NCBI GenBank assembly: GCA_017643925.1
Contig: JAEPML010000022.1
Location: 1 to 64,000, forward strand
Length of the DNA: 64,000 nucleotides
Direction: 5' to 3'
DNA from: Roseibium sp.
Lineage (GTDB): Bacteria; Pseudomonadota; Alphaproteobacteria; Rhizobiales; Stappiaceae
Shown in pieces: positions 35,908-45,498 of this stretch. Position numbers and translations under genes: made by a program. The first letter of the stretch is position 1, and each line of letters opens with the position of its first letter. The notes under the pieces were generated by a model. That model searched no databases, was not told the DNA's origin, and saw only the letters and a program-made list of their open reading frames with translations.

Positions 35908-36045
35908 TGCAGAGAGCCTTGGTAGCGGTTTGATACTGCTTAGATAACGATGGGCGCTCAATTCCGACAGATGTCATTTGCCCATGACGGGTATGTGTTT
36001 ATGCATTCCGTTGCGGTTCTCAAGGTAAATAGGTATAACCAGCAA

Positions 36046-36963
36046 ATGAACTGGGATGACCTGAAACTAATCGACGCGGCTGCGCGCAGTCGCTCCCTAT
36101 CCGGGGCCGCGAAGGCGCTCAACCTGAGCCAGCCTCAACTCAGCCGCCGCCTGAAAAGCTTTGAAGAGAAGGTTGGCGCTCGTCTCTTCGACCGGACGCC
36201 GACCGGCCTGAAACCAACCGAGGCGGGGCTCCGTCTCATACCGTTGGCTGCGGAAATGCGAAACAAGGCGGATGCGGCGTGCCGCGTGTTACCGGACCTT
36301 TCCGGCTCGGCCCTCAAGGTCGTTCGCGTTGCGGTCGACGAAGTGCGGGCCAGGGTTCTGACGGACCGTTTCTGTGAACTCACGGCCATGCTGGACGGAA
36401 TCGAACTGGAGATCATTTCCAGCCACCATCACGTCGATCACCAGACCAGGGGCATCGAACTCCAGATTCGCAACTGCCTGCCGGAAACCGACACGCTCAT
36501 TGCCCGCAAGGTGGGGTGCCTTGCCTACGGTGTCTATGGTTCGACGGCTTATGTCGAAACGCACGAGTGCGCGATCACTGAAAAACGATATTCCGATTGC
36601 GCCTGGCTTGGATTTGCACCGGATGACCTTTGGTATCCCTCGCATGTCCGATGGATGGAACAAAGGGACATCCCCCCTCCGAAACTGCGCACCAACACAA
36701 TGACCACATTGTTGAACATGACCGCCTCGGGCGCGGGTCTGGCGCTTCTGCCGGTTTTCATGGCGGACGGTCATACCGACCTGGTGGCCTTGACCGGCCC
36801 GTTGCCGGAACTCACCTATCCGGAACACATCATCGTCCATCGGGATGTTCGACGCGAGCCAGCAGTCCGCAAGGCGATCGACGCGATCGCCAGTGTTTAC
36901 AAGACGATGGAGCCGTTGCTCGAAGGCCGGATGATTTCATCGCAAGTGGTCGCGGCCGAATAG
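36046..36963 (+). CDS. LysR-family transcriptional regulator
   Basis: The 305-residue protein begins MNWDDLKLIDAAARSRSLSGAAKALN, the typical LysR winged helix with a recognition helix SQPQLSRRLKSFEEKVG, and a C-terminal effector-binding domain. The ORF can be extended 32 codons upstream but this part is unlike LysR. It is divergent from the EamA transporter across 138 bases. Target and inducer are inferred from that pairing only. Confidence 0.88.
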   Translation: MNWDDLKLIDAAARSRSLSGAAKALNLSQPQLSRRLKSFEEKVGARLFDRTPTGLKPTEAGLRLIPLAAEMRNKADAACRVLPDLSGSALKVVRVAVDEVRARVLTDRFCELTAMLDGIELEIISSHHHVDHQTRGIELQIRNCLPETDTLIARKVGCLAYGVYGSTAYVETHECAITEKRYSDCAWLGFAPDDLWYPSHVRWMEQRDIPPPKLRTNTMTTLLNMTASGAGLALLPVFMADGHTDLVALTGPLPELTYPEHIIVHRDVRREPAVRKAIDAIASVYKTMEPLLEGRMISSQVVAAE

Positions 36964-37020
36964 ACCATCGAACCGTCGAGCGACGGACAACCTTCCGGAT
37001 TAATTCAGCGGAGGACGCGT

Positions 37021-39552
37021 TCAGGGCGAACGGCGCACGAAGCAATCGCCACCTGCGCTCTTCAGGCTCTCGCACAGCGAAATCGCTTCCGTACGCGATC
37101 CCATCGGCAAACGTGCCCGGTAGAACACGCCCCGATCGCCCAGGTCCGCAGAAACGATGACGGCATCGCGATTACCGAGGATGGAGGGGAACTGACGCTG
37201 AAGCCCCTGATAGGCGCCCGTGGCGGCCGCGGCGGAGCGTTGCGACGTTACCTGAACGATATAGGTGCCGGCGGGAATGTTGCCCGAATTCGTGGCCGGA
37301 GCGGGCTGTGACGGTGCGCTTGGCGCAGCGGCCGGCTGTGTCAGGTTAAGAGGTCCATCCGTCTGCCTTGCAGGTTCCGGTGTCGTTGTTGCAGGCGCAC
37401 TGGCAACCTGAACCGGAGCAGCCGGTTTCTTGCGTGGCTGTACGGATACAATCTCGGCAGGCGTCTCCGGGACGACTTCACTGACCGTACCTTCTGCAGG
37501 CGGCTGGACAGGAGCGTCGGTCGTCGTGACCGGGGTCGTGGCATCCGGACCGGCAACAATCGCAGGAGCTGATGCGACAGCACCTGGCGGCGTTGTCGGG
37601 GCATTCGAGGGCGTCGACGCGACCGGCGCAGCAGGCTGAACGGCTCCGTCAGTTGTCACCGGTGTGGTGGAAACCACCCTTGGTGTCTCGCTGCCTCCGG
37701 ATGGCGAAGAAACTGCCGGTTCCGGGGCGGAAACAGGCGCCGTCGGAACAGGCGCTGCAACGGGATTTGTCGGGACCGTTGCTGACGGTGTCGCGCTGGC
37801 GGGAGCAGGATTGCTTTCGGAAACGATGGTTCCGTCGGCGCGCACGATATAGGTCGACACCCGCTTGGTGGCTCCGGGAACAAGATCGGCATTCCCTGTC
37901 GAGCCCGCCGGTGCCGGCGGCAAGTCCGCCGGTTGCGGATTATTGGGCACGATCAACCGGTCCGGAGTGGTCTCGTTGGTTCCGTCGACCCGGTCATAAA
38001 TCAGTTTTCCGGGTTGCTCGGTGGAGGTTGTCTGGGTTCCGTCCGGATAGACTTTCAAAGGAGCCTGCAAGCCACTGATGACAGGCGGAGGACCACTCGG
38101 CACCTGAACAGCGTTGCCATCGATCAGGAAAAACCCTGCAGCACCAATCGCAGCAATGCCGACGACCCCAGCCGCCACCATCAGTCCACGGCGGGACCTG
38201 CTCGCCGAATGGGGCACCGCCTTTTGCTCGGTCTCGGAATGAGGTGGCAGAACCCCTGCCCCATTGAGGCTTGGATTACTTTCCTGCATTGCCCGGGCAA
38301 CCGCATCCAGATCATAGCCCTCGGGCGGAGGTGCTGTTTCCTCTTCACTTGTCTGCGGCACAGCATCAGCGGCCGCAGGCCAGGTCATGTCGTCAATGTC
38401 GTTTGCGCTGGCCGGGTCTTCAACTGCAACCGGTTCATCCGCTGCCTGGTCAACGTTGCGGTCGACCGGGTCCGGAAAATCCAGGTCAGCAAAAAGCGCA
38501 TCAATGCCAGCGGCTTCCTCGCCTGGCTCGGCGGGCGCAGATTCAAGCGGTGCTGATGTATCCAGCTGATCGGAACCCAGGGCCGCCAAAAGATCGTCCT
38601 CGTCGATCGCAGGACGCACCCGTTCCTGGCGCAACGGCGGCTCCGAAACCGGGTTTGCGAACTGGTTCGTCTGGGTATCCAGCGTCGGCACGTCTGGTTG
38701 GACACGCGATGTTTCCGCAGCGGTCTCGGCCGTGGTTCCGAATTCATTGAAGCTGGGAAACTCACTCACGGTCCGTTCGGCTTCTGGTGTGGCTGCGGCG
38801 GGAGCAACGCCGGCCAATCCAGAAACAGGTGGATCGGTCACCGGCTCATCGCGCGTTTCACTGCCGAACTGGCGCGCTGCTTGCTGCAACTCGGTCTGAG
38901 CCGCTGTTTCAGGCGTTTCATGCACGGTCTGACGCAATGCATCGATGAGTTCGTCTTCAAGTTCCGCGGTCAGGTTCTGTTCGAGATCGAGCGAAAAACC
39001 GGATTTCAGTTGCGACTCTGCGCCACTCTCTGGCCGAGTGACGGCTTCCCTGTCCAGGCCGAGGTTTGCAGCAGGTGCCTGCTGCGGTGCCGGTGCCGGC
39101 TCAACAGCCGGTGCGGCTGTTGCCCGCAGCTCGGGAAAATCGTTCCGGATCGGAGCTTGCTCCGAGGTGATTGTCTCAGGCGTCCCGAGACCAGGTGTCA
39201 CCGATGGTGTTTGAAACTCGGGAGACGGACGCAATTCCACGGGTGAAAGGCCCGGGATGATCGCGTCATTGTTCTGGTTGTCGGCAGCCGGCTGGGCTGC
39301 GCCGAAACTCGGCTCCACGCGAGCGCTGGCGGTTCCGGAAGTTGCGTCACTGTCCAAGGCGACATCATCAAGCCCGGCGAAGTAATCGGTATTCCCGACA
39401 CGGCCACTGGTCACATTTGCCCCCGATTGCTTGTTGTTATGGACAATACGTGCCAACTCGAGAAGAGGATCGTCCAAAGCAGACCGTTCACCGGCTGCAT
39501 CCTGTGCAGGCCCATGCGGTTCCGTTCGCTTTGTTTCGTAATCTTCAGACAT
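37021..39552 (-). CDS. Large SPOR-domain envelope protein
   Basis: The 843-residue product has a long acidic cytoplasmic region (about 1-455) rich in Pro, Ala, Thr and Gln, one membrane helix (about 457-480, GLMVAAGVVGIAAIGAAGFF), a Pro/Ala/Val/Thr-rich periplasmic linker and a C-terminal SPOR domain (about 765-843, TYIVQVTSQRS...). SPOR domains bind denuded glycan strands at division sites. It lies 73 bases after argS, between argS and nagZ as in relatives; the low-complexity linker explains many antisense open frames. Confidence 0.9.
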   Translation of the reverse strand: MSEDYETKRTEPHGPAQDAAGERSALDDPLLELARIVHNNKQSGANVTSGRVGNTDYFAGLDDVALDSDATSGTASARVEPSFGAAQPAADNQNNDAIIPGLSPVELRPSPEFQTPSVTPGLGTPETITSEQAPIRNDFPELRATAAPAVEPAPAPQQAPAANLGLDREAVTRPESGAESQLKSGFSLDLEQNLTAELEDELIDALRQTVHETPETAAQTELQQAARQFGSETRDEPVTDPPVSGLAGVAPAAATPEAERTVSEFPSFNEFGTTAETAAETSRVQPDVPTLDTQTNQFANPVSEPPLRQERVRPAIDEDDLLAALGSDQLDTSAPLESAPAEPGEEAAGIDALFADLDFPDPVDRNVDQAADEPVAVEDPASANDIDDMTWPAAADAVPQTSEEETAPPPEGYDLDAVARAMQESNPSLNGAGVLPPHSETEQKAVPHSASRSRRGLMVAAGVVGIAAIGAAGFFLIDGNAVQVPSGPPPVISGLQAPLKVYPDGTQTTSTEQPGKLIYDRVDGTNETTPDRLIVPNNPQPADLPPAPAGSTGNADLVPGATKRVSTYIVRADGTIVSESNPAPASATPSATVPTNPVAAPVPTAPVSAPEPAVSSPSGGSETPRVVSTTPVTTDGAVQPAAPVASTPSNAPTTPPGAVASAPAIVAGPDATTPVTTTDAPVQPPAEGTVSEVVPETPAEIVSVQPRKKPAAPVQVASAPATTTPEPARQTDGPLNLTQPAAAPSAPSQPAPATNSGNIPAGTYIVQVTSQRSAAAATGAYQGLQRQFPSILGNRDAVIVSADLGDRGVFYRARLPMGSRTEAISLCESLKSAGGDCFVRRSP

Positions 39553-39625
39553 GTACCTTACGAAAACCGGTCCTGTTTAATCTCGGTTCCATCAACGCTT
39601 GGGCCAAAGAGCCCGTTAAACTTGC

Positions 39626-41395
39626 CTAACGCATTTCTTCAGGTGCATTTACACCAAGAATCGCAAGACCTGAAGCAAGTACGCAAGAAATTGCCTTTAC
39701 CAATGCAAGACGTGCCAGGGTTAATTTCTCGTTACCATCGATAATAAAACGTAAATGCGGCAGATCCTTGCCTCTGTTGTATTGCGAGTGCAACGAACTT
39801 GCGAGCTCATAAAGATAATACGCGATTCTATGCGGTTCGTGTGTTTCAGAAGCAGACGCTACAAGTTTCGGCCACTCAGCAATCTTTGCGAGCAGTTCGA
39901 GTTCGCCACTGTCAGACAGAAGCGTAAAGTCGGCATCTGCCAACGCCGCTTCGCTGAAATCCAGACCCGGAACCTTTTTCGATGCCTCACGAAAGATCGA
40001 GCAGCAACGGGCATGTCCGTATTGAACGTAGAAGACCGGGTTGTCCTTCGATTGCTCCGTGACTTTCTTGAAGTCGAAGTCAAGCGGTGCATCGTTTTTC
40101 CGGTAGAGCATCATGAAACGAACCGGGTCGGAGCCGACCTCGTCCACGACTTCGCGCAACGTGATGAAATCTCCGGAGCGCTTGGACATTTTGACCGGTT
40201 CACCGTCGCGCATCAGCTTGACGAGTTGGCAGAACCGCACAACGACATCCGTCTGACCATCCGAAACGGCTTTGCCGACCGCCTGCAGGCGCTTTGCATA
40301 ACCGCCATGATCGGCCCCCAGGACGTAGATCGTTTCCTTGAACCCGCGCTCGAACTTGTCCTGGAAGTAGGCCACATCGGCAGCGAAGTATGTGTAGGAA
40401 CCATCGGACTTCTTCAGTGCCCTGTCTGTGTCGTCACCGAAATCGCTTGCACGGAAAAGGGTCTGCTCACGATCTTCCCAATCCTCAGGTACCTGACCCT
40501 TGGGTGGAGGCAGGGTACCCTCATAAACCAGCCCCTTGGCGCGCAAACCGTCGAGCATATAGTCGATCCTGGAACCATTACCCTCTCCGCGCTCATGCAG
40601 AGACTTCTCGGAAAAGAAGACTTCATGCGCGACCCCCAGAGATGCGAGATCGTCCCGGATCAGATCAAGCATCGAGGCAATCGCGCGTTCCTTGACAATG
40701 GGAAGCCATTCACTTTCGTCCATGGCCTTCAGTGTTTCTCCGAATTCGTCCTTCAAATGGACGCCAACCGGCTTCAGATAGTCACCCGGATAGAGCCCGG
40801 CCGGGATTTCGCCAATATCTTCACCGAGCGCTTCCCGGTATCTCAAGAAGGCGCTTCTCGCGAGCGTGTCGATCTGGGAACCGGCATCGTTGATGTAGTA
40901 CTCCTTGACGACATCATTGCCGGTAAATGTCAGCAGGTTGGCAAGGGCATCCCCGACAACAGCACCACGAATATGACCGACATGCATCGGGCCTGTCGGG
41001 TTGGCCGAGACATATTCCACATTGACTTTTGGCGCCGGAGAAAGCGCGACGGACCCAAAGCGCGCACCCTGCTCCAGCACATTTGCCAGAACACGGTACC
41101 AGACGACCGGGGCGACCCGAATGTTGATAAAACCCGGTCCGGCAATCGTGGCTTCGGAAACTTCCGAGTCTTCCGCGAGTTTCTCGACCAGTTTGGCCGC
41201 CAGGTCACGCGGCTTCATTCCAAGCGACTTGGCCAGAACCATTGCCGCATTCGTCGCAAGATCACCATGTTCGGGATCTCGCGGCGCTTCGACGACCACG
41301 CGCGACAGATCCGGAGACACACCGTTAGTATCTTTAAGATCAAGTGCTTGCAGAACGCTTTTAACGCATTGCGTGAAGTCAGCGAAGATATTCAT
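39626..41395 (-). CDS. argS: Arginyl-tRNA synthetase
   Basis: The 589-residue class I synthetase has an N-terminal Add-1 domain, the HIGH-like motif NPTGPMHVGHIRGA, VKMSKRSGDFIT as the KMSKS equivalent, and a C-terminal anticodon domain with DALRP-type helices. It is between dgt and the SPOR gene on the same strand, with about 100 bases to each. Confidence 0.97.
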   Translation of the reverse strand: MNIFADFTQCVKSVLQALDLKDTNGVSPDLSRVVVEAPRDPEHGDLATNAAMVLAKSLGMKPRDLAAKLVEKLAEDSEVSEATIAGPGFINIRVAPVVWYRVLANVLEQGARFGSVALSPAPKVNVEYVSANPTGPMHVGHIRGAVVGDALANLLTFTGNDVVKEYYINDAGSQIDTLARSAFLRYREALGEDIGEIPAGLYPGDYLKPVGVHLKDEFGETLKAMDESEWLPIVKERAIASMLDLIRDDLASLGVAHEVFFSEKSLHERGEGNGSRIDYMLDGLRAKGLVYEGTLPPPKGQVPEDWEDREQTLFRASDFGDDTDRALKKSDGSYTYFAADVAYFQDKFERGFKETIYVLGADHGGYAKRLQAVGKAVSDGQTDVVVRFCQLVKLMRDGEPVKMSKRSGDFITLREVVDEVGSDPVRFMMLYRKNDAPLDFDFKKVTEQSKDNPVFYVQYGHARCCSIFREASKKVPGLDFSEAALADADFTLLSDSGELELLAKIAEWPKLVASASETHEPHRIAYYLYELASSLHSQYNRGKDLPHLRFIIDGNEKLTLARLALVKAISCVLASGLAILGVNAPEEMR

Positions 41396-41494
41396 GAATC
41401 ACCGGTTGGAATTGGTCTCAATAACGCACAAACGCCCCGTGCGCAGCGAAGGTACCGCCTTCGGCGTCACGAGGTCGTCTTTTCGACCAAGCGC

Positions 41495-42715
41495 CTACCC
41501 TAAATCAGGGGTGTCGTCAAACAATCTGCGATGTTCTTCAATTGCATACCGATCGGTCATGCCGGCAATGTAGTCGCATACCCTGCGCGCCACCGCGTTC
41601 TCGTCAATATCCTGCAATCCGACATTCCAGGGTGACGGCATGATATCGGGTTCGGACTGGAATCTATAGAAAAGATCACGCACCACGCGGGATACGAGCC
41701 GGCGAACCGCCAGAACATCCTCGTGACGATAGACCCGGGCAAAGAGGAATTTTTTGACCTCTTTTTCCGCCTTCGCCATGGGATCGGAAAATCGCACGAG
41801 ACACCGTCCCGCCAATCGAACATCCTGAACATTGCGCGGGTTCAGCTCCTCGATGTTTCGAACAGCTTCGCCGATCACGTCCTCGACCATCCTGGTAATG
41901 GATCTGCGCACGATCTCGTGGATCCGTCTTCCCTCTTCCAAACCAGGGTATTTGCCGTCGACCTCCGACAGGATCTCCGAGAGGAACGGGACATCCCGCA
42001 TATCCTCAATTGCGAACAGACCCGCACGCAGTCCGTCATCAAGGTCATGCGCATCATAGGCAATGTCGTCCGCGATTGCCGCAGCCTGAGCTTCCGCGCT
42101 TGGCCAGGTATCAAGCTGGAGATCCTGTTCCTTTGCATACTCCCGGATTGCGAAGGGAAGTTCACTGCCCTGGAACTTGCCTAGTGGCGCGCCGTTCCGG
42201 TCGACAAGGGGACCATTGTGCTTGACCAGGCCTTCAAGCGTCTCCCAGGCAAGGTTCAGGCCATCAAATTCGGCATATCTTTGTTCCAGGTGGGTTACCA
42301 CCCGGAGCGACTGTGCATTGTGGTCGAACCCGCCAAACGGTGCCATGCACTCATGCATGACATCTTCGCCTTCATGTCCGAAGGGTGTGTGTCCTAGATC
42401 ATGCGACAATGCCAGGCATTCGGCGAGGTCTTCATCCAGGCGCAGGGCCCGCGCAAGGGAGCGGGCAATCTGGGACACCTCGATCGTGTGTGTCAGCCTG
42501 GTCCGGAAATGGTCCCCTTCATGATAGACAAACACCTGCGTCTTGTGTTTCAGGCGCCTGAAGGCCGAAGAGTGAATGATGCGGTCCCTGTCCCGCTGGA
42601 ACGGTGTCCGGGTTGGACTTTCAGGCTCCGGAAAGAGCCTTCCCCTGCTCCGGCCGGGATCCTGAGCATAGTCGGCAAGGGTCTGGGCGCCAAAGCCAAT
42701 GTCGGTCGTGTTCAT
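41495..42715 (-). CDS. dgt: dNTP triphosphohydrolase (dGTPase-like)
   Basis: The 406-residue HD-domain enzyme removes triphosphate from dGTP or other dNTPs. The HD signature is visible: RTRLTHTIEVSQIAR, then LSHDLGHTPFGHEGE. Length fits the type-1 deoxyguanosinetriphosphate triphosphohydrolase-like subfamily of alphaproteobacteria. It heads the dgt-argS-SPOR unit and is divergent from erpA. Confidence 0.93.
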   Translation of the reverse strand: MNTTDIGFGAQTLADYAQDPGRSRGRLFPEPESPTRTPFQRDRDRIIHSSAFRRLKHKTQVFVYHEGDHFRTRLTHTIEVSQIARSLARALRLDEDLAECLALSHDLGHTPFGHEGEDVMHECMAPFGGFDHNAQSLRVVTHLEQRYAEFDGLNLAWETLEGLVKHNGPLVDRNGAPLGKFQGSELPFAIREYAKEQDLQLDTWPSAEAQAAAIADDIAYDAHDLDDGLRAGLFAIEDMRDVPFLSEILSEVDGKYPGLEEGRRIHEIVRRSITRMVEDVIGEAVRNIEELNPRNVQDVRLAGRCLVRFSDPMAKAEKEVKKFLFARVYRHEDVLAVRRLVSRVVRDLFYRFQSEPDIMPSPWNVGLQDIDENAVARRVCDYIAGMTDRYAIEEHRRLFDDTPDLG

Positions 42716-42788
42716 TTTTCTGCCACCGCTCGCAGAGATCCCTGTGTCATTCCGGACAAGCCCTCACCCTCTGCATTGACGCGGGCTG

Positions 42789-42820
42789 TTGCAAAACTTA
42801 CTTATCTGAATAAATCAGAT
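42789..42820 (+). promoter_or_regulatory. Dyad and candidate promoter before erpA
   Basis: ATCTGA (42804-42809) and TCAGAT (42815-42820) form a perfect 6-bp inverted repeat with a five-base spacer. It overlaps the -10 of a possible promoter, TTGCAA (42789-42794) with TAAATC 16 bases later. It could be an operator for an iron-responsive repressor; the protein is not identified. Confidence 0.4.
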
Positions 42821-42864
42821 GAACGCTCATCCTTCGTGGATGACGCAAAGCGAGTCGGTAAAAG

Positions 42865-43206
42865 ATGACCGAAACACTTGAAAGTCAGGTAACAGTCAGC
42901 GACCGCGCTGCCAAGCGCATTGCGGCAATCTTGTCGAGTGAACCCTCGGGCAGCATGCTCAGGGTCAGCGTCGAAGGTGGCGGCTGTTCCGGCCTGCAGT
43001 ACAAATATGATGTTGTCGACAGCAGCGAATCCGATGATTTCGTGATTGAAAAACCGGGCGCGACTGTCCTGATCGATTCCGTTTCGCTGCAATATATGGG
43101 CGGATCGGAGATCGATTTCGTCGACGATCTTATCGGCCAGTCCTTCCAGATCAACAATCCGAATGCCGTTGCCGGTTGCGGTTGCGGAACCAGCTTCACA
43201 ATCTGA
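42865..43206 (+). CDS. erpA: Iron-sulfur cluster insertion protein ErpA
   Basis: The 113-residue A-type carrier holds an Fe-S cluster with three cysteines, seen in GGGCSGLQYKY and GCGCGTSF near the C-terminus. It delivers clusters to target enzymes after assembly by SUF (10 kb away in this window, which also encodes SufA). GGTAAAAG precedes the ATG. It is divergent from dgt and 57 bases before xthA. Confidence 0.95.
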   Translation: MTETLESQVTVSDRAAKRIAAILSSEPSGSMLRVSVEGGGCSGLQYKYDVVDSSESDDFVIEKPGATVLIDSVSLQYMGGSEIDFVDDLIGQSFQINNPNAVAGCGCGTSFTI

Positions 43207-43263
43207 CGAAACAGCACCGGCCCAACCATGGCGGCCGGTTCTTCTCCCTTCGAGGCGGCAAAA

Positions 43264-44046
43264 ATGAAAATCGCGACCTGGAATATCAACGGCGTGAAAG
43301 CCCGGCTCGAAACCGTGCTCGAGTGGTTGAAAGAAGCCTCTCCGGATATTGCCTGCCTGCAGGAAATCAAATCAGTCGACGAGAACTTTCCCCGGCAACC
43401 CTTTGAAGACCTCGGCTACAATGTCGAAACGCACGGTCAGAAGGGCTTCAACGGTGTCGCCCTGTTCTCAAAGCTGCCGTTGGAAGATGTTCAGCGCGGT
43501 CTACCGGGCAATGATGACGACTTGCAGGCCAGATATATCGAAGCCAGCGTCTCCACGGACACGGGCAGTGTCCGATTCGGGTGTCTTTACCTGCCAAATG
43601 GCAATCCCCTCGGCACCGAGAAGTTCCCCTACAAGGTCGAATGGATGGATCGACTGATTGTGCACGCTGAAAAACGGCTTGCCGAAGAAACCCCGTTCCT
43701 TCTGCTGGGCGACTACAACGTCATTCCGGATCCGATCGATGCCAGAAAGCCGGAAAACTGGCTTGATGACGCGCTCTATCAGCCGGAAAGCCGTCAACGG
43801 TTCCGTGCGCTCCTGAATCTCGGCTTCACTGAAACGGTCAGAAGCTGCACAGAAGCCGAGGAAACCTACACTTTCTGGGACTACCAGGCAGGTGCATGGC
43901 AGAAGAACAACGGTATTCGGATCGACCACATCCTGTTGTCTCCGCAGGCGAATGACCTGATGATGGGCTGCGGTATAGACAAGCATGTGCGCGGTTGGGA
44001 AAAGCCCTCAGACCATGTTCCGGTCTGGGTTCAGCTGGCGGCCTGA
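43264..44046 (+). CDS. xthA: Exodeoxyribonuclease III (AP endonuclease)
   Basis: The 260-residue enzyme repairs abasic sites. Motifs: MKIATWNINGVKARL, CLQEIKSVDENFP, LLLGDYNVIP and the C-terminal KPSDHVPVWVQL. GAGGCGG lies before the ATG at 43264; the ORF can start 12 codons earlier but that part is not conserved. It follows erpA by 57 bases and is likely co-transcribed. Confidence 0.96.
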   Translation: MKIATWNINGVKARLETVLEWLKEASPDIACLQEIKSVDENFPRQPFEDLGYNVETHGQKGFNGVALFSKLPLEDVQRGLPGNDDDLQARYIEASVSTDTGSVRFGCLYLPNGNPLGTEKFPYKVEWMDRLIVHAEKRLAEETPFLLLGDYNVIPDPIDARKPENWLDDALYQPESRQRFRALLNLGFTETVRSCTEAEETYTFWDYQAGAWQKNNGIRIDHILLSPQANDLMMGCGIDKHVRGWEKPSDHVPVWVQLAA

Positions 44047-44274
44047 CGGGACAAATTCAGCACAGATCACCAGAACCAAACAGCGCGCATGTGATAGATC
44101 CAGGCCCGTTTGTTACGGTTCTGTAACTTGCAGTTCCCCATCGTCATGGTACTCTTTGATGATCATGGGATAGCCAAGAGACCATACGCCTCCGCGATTT
44201 TTTTCAGCGGAAACCACCAGTCGGCGACGCAAAGCTCTGCCGGAGCGAGTTCCTTTGTTGGCGTCGCCCGCTTG

Positions 44275-44589
44275 ATGACCCTGCCGGTTTTCCTTGTCAC
44301 CTTCCTGCTGAGCACCGCCAGTCATGCGCAAAATGTGTCCTGCACCTGCAGATATCAGGGCGAGGACTACGGAATAGGCGAATCCATTTGTCTCAAGGGG
44401 TCGAATGGCATGCGCATGGCGACATGCTCCATGGTGCTGAACAATACGTCTTGGAAATTCAGCAATGCGCCCTGCCCCCTGACGGAACTCGACCAGAGTA
44501 ATCCGACCGCGTCCCAGTCCCAGACGAGCGATGCCGAAGGCAAGACGAACTGGCAGGAAACCGCCATGTTCAACCCCGAAAAATTGTGA
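44275..44589 (+). CDS. Small secreted Cys-rich protein of unknown function
   Basis: The 104-residue product from ATG 44275 starts with a signal peptide (MTLPVFLVTFLLSTASHA, cut before QNVS). The mature part has five cysteines in NVSCTCRYQ, ESICLKG, MATCSMV and NAPCPLTE, and ends in a Ser/Gln-rich tail. I do not recognise a named family, though the pattern MVLNNTSWKF seems conserved in relatives. An upstream ATG at 44110 gives an extension with no signal-peptide logic. It is alone between xthA and the convergent exoR-like gene. Confidence 0.65.
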   Translation: MTLPVFLVTFLLSTASHAQNVSCTCRYQGEDYGIGESICLKGSNGMRMATCSMVLNNTSWKFSNAPCPLTELDQSNPTASQSQTSDAEGKTNWQETAMFNPEKL

Positions 44590-44640
44590 GCTTGAAAGCC
44601 GCGCCTGACTGATTGTTGTCTTTGTGACAGGTCTTGCGGA

Positions 44641-45498
44641 CTACTGTGTCTGGACCTGTTGTGCCGTCAGCATGTCGGGACGGTTCTGCTCGATCCACCC
44701 ATCAGCGAGAGACCGTGCGATCTGACGGACAGGCTCAGGCGAAACAGCAAAATACTGTTCATGCATATCGTGGATCCAGCCAGAATCGGCACCCGTCGCC
44801 TGTTGCCGCGCAACGGTCATCCACATCAGGCCCCGGGCCTTCTTCTTCTCGGAGGTTCCAAGTGAATAGAGCGTCTCACCGAGGCGTGCCTGCGCACCAA
44901 CATGTCCTTTCAGGGCTGCCAGGTTGTACCAGCGAACCGCCATGCGGCTGTTCTTGTCCTGATACATGCGCCCAAGGTGATATTGAGCGTCGGCATCTCC
45001 AAAATAGGAAGCGGCATGGGTGAAAATCTGTCGTGCCCGCGCCTCATTCTTGGGAACAGCGCCATCAATCCCGTTCAGATAGTAGGAGCCGAGCGCGACG
45101 AAAGCGCTGGAGACAAAGGGGGCATCGGGCGCGTCGGGCCGATCGTCTCCGTGTTCGCGGACAATCTGGCTGTAATATTTGAACGCCTTGTAGTCGTCTT
45201 CGGGAACACCGTCACCATGTGCGTACATTTCGCCGAGCTTCCAGGCGGCCATGGGCTGACCGTTTTCCGCCGCATATTGCAATGACGATATGGCAGCCGT
45301 CTTGTCGCCCGAATAATACTGCCGCGCACCGGCTCTCAGGGCCTCAGACGGAGACAGGTCTTCAGGACCGATCGACCTGGAGGTCGTCGGTTGTCCATCA
45401 AAGGCATTGGCAGTGCCTGCCAATGCGACAATAATCAACGCGCCGAGCACAGTACCGGCTTTTCTAAAGCGTTGAAGCATAGGGCTCTTGTTCTGCAT
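44641..45498 (-). CDS. exoR: ExoR-like periplasmic Sel1-repeat regulator
   Basis: The 285-residue product has a signal peptide (about residues 1-32, IIVALAGTANA/FDG) and Sel1-like repeats such as ALRAGARQYYSGDKTAAI, AAWKLGEMYAHGDGVPEDDY, DADAQYHLGRMYQDK and GAQARLGETLYSLG. Length and the order of repeats resemble ExoR of rhizobia, a periplasmic inhibitor of the ExoS-ChvI two-component system for exopolysaccharide, motility and acid response. The call rests on my recall of that protein. The start is uncertain: ATG 45480 is also possible and the frame stays open to 45984, but with no start signal. ExoS and ChvI genes are not in the window. Confidence 0.7.
   Translation of the reverse strand: MQNKSPMLQRFRKAGTVLGALIIVALAGTANAFDGQPTTSRSIGPEDLSPSEALRAGARQYYSGDKTAAISSLQYAAENGQPMAAWKLGEMYAHGDGVPEDDYKAFKYYSQIVREHGDDRPDAPDAPFVSSAFVALGSYYLNGIDGAVPKNEARARQIFTHAASYFGDADAQYHLGRMYQDKNSRMAVRWYNLAALKGHVGAQARLGETLYSLGTSEKKKARGLMWMTVARQQATGADSGWIHDMHEQYFAVSPEPVRQIARSLADGWIEQNRPDMLTAQQVQTQ

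Noticed and set aside
39755..41503. 582-codon plus-strand frame
   Set aside because: Fully antisense to argS, which has all synthetase motifs.
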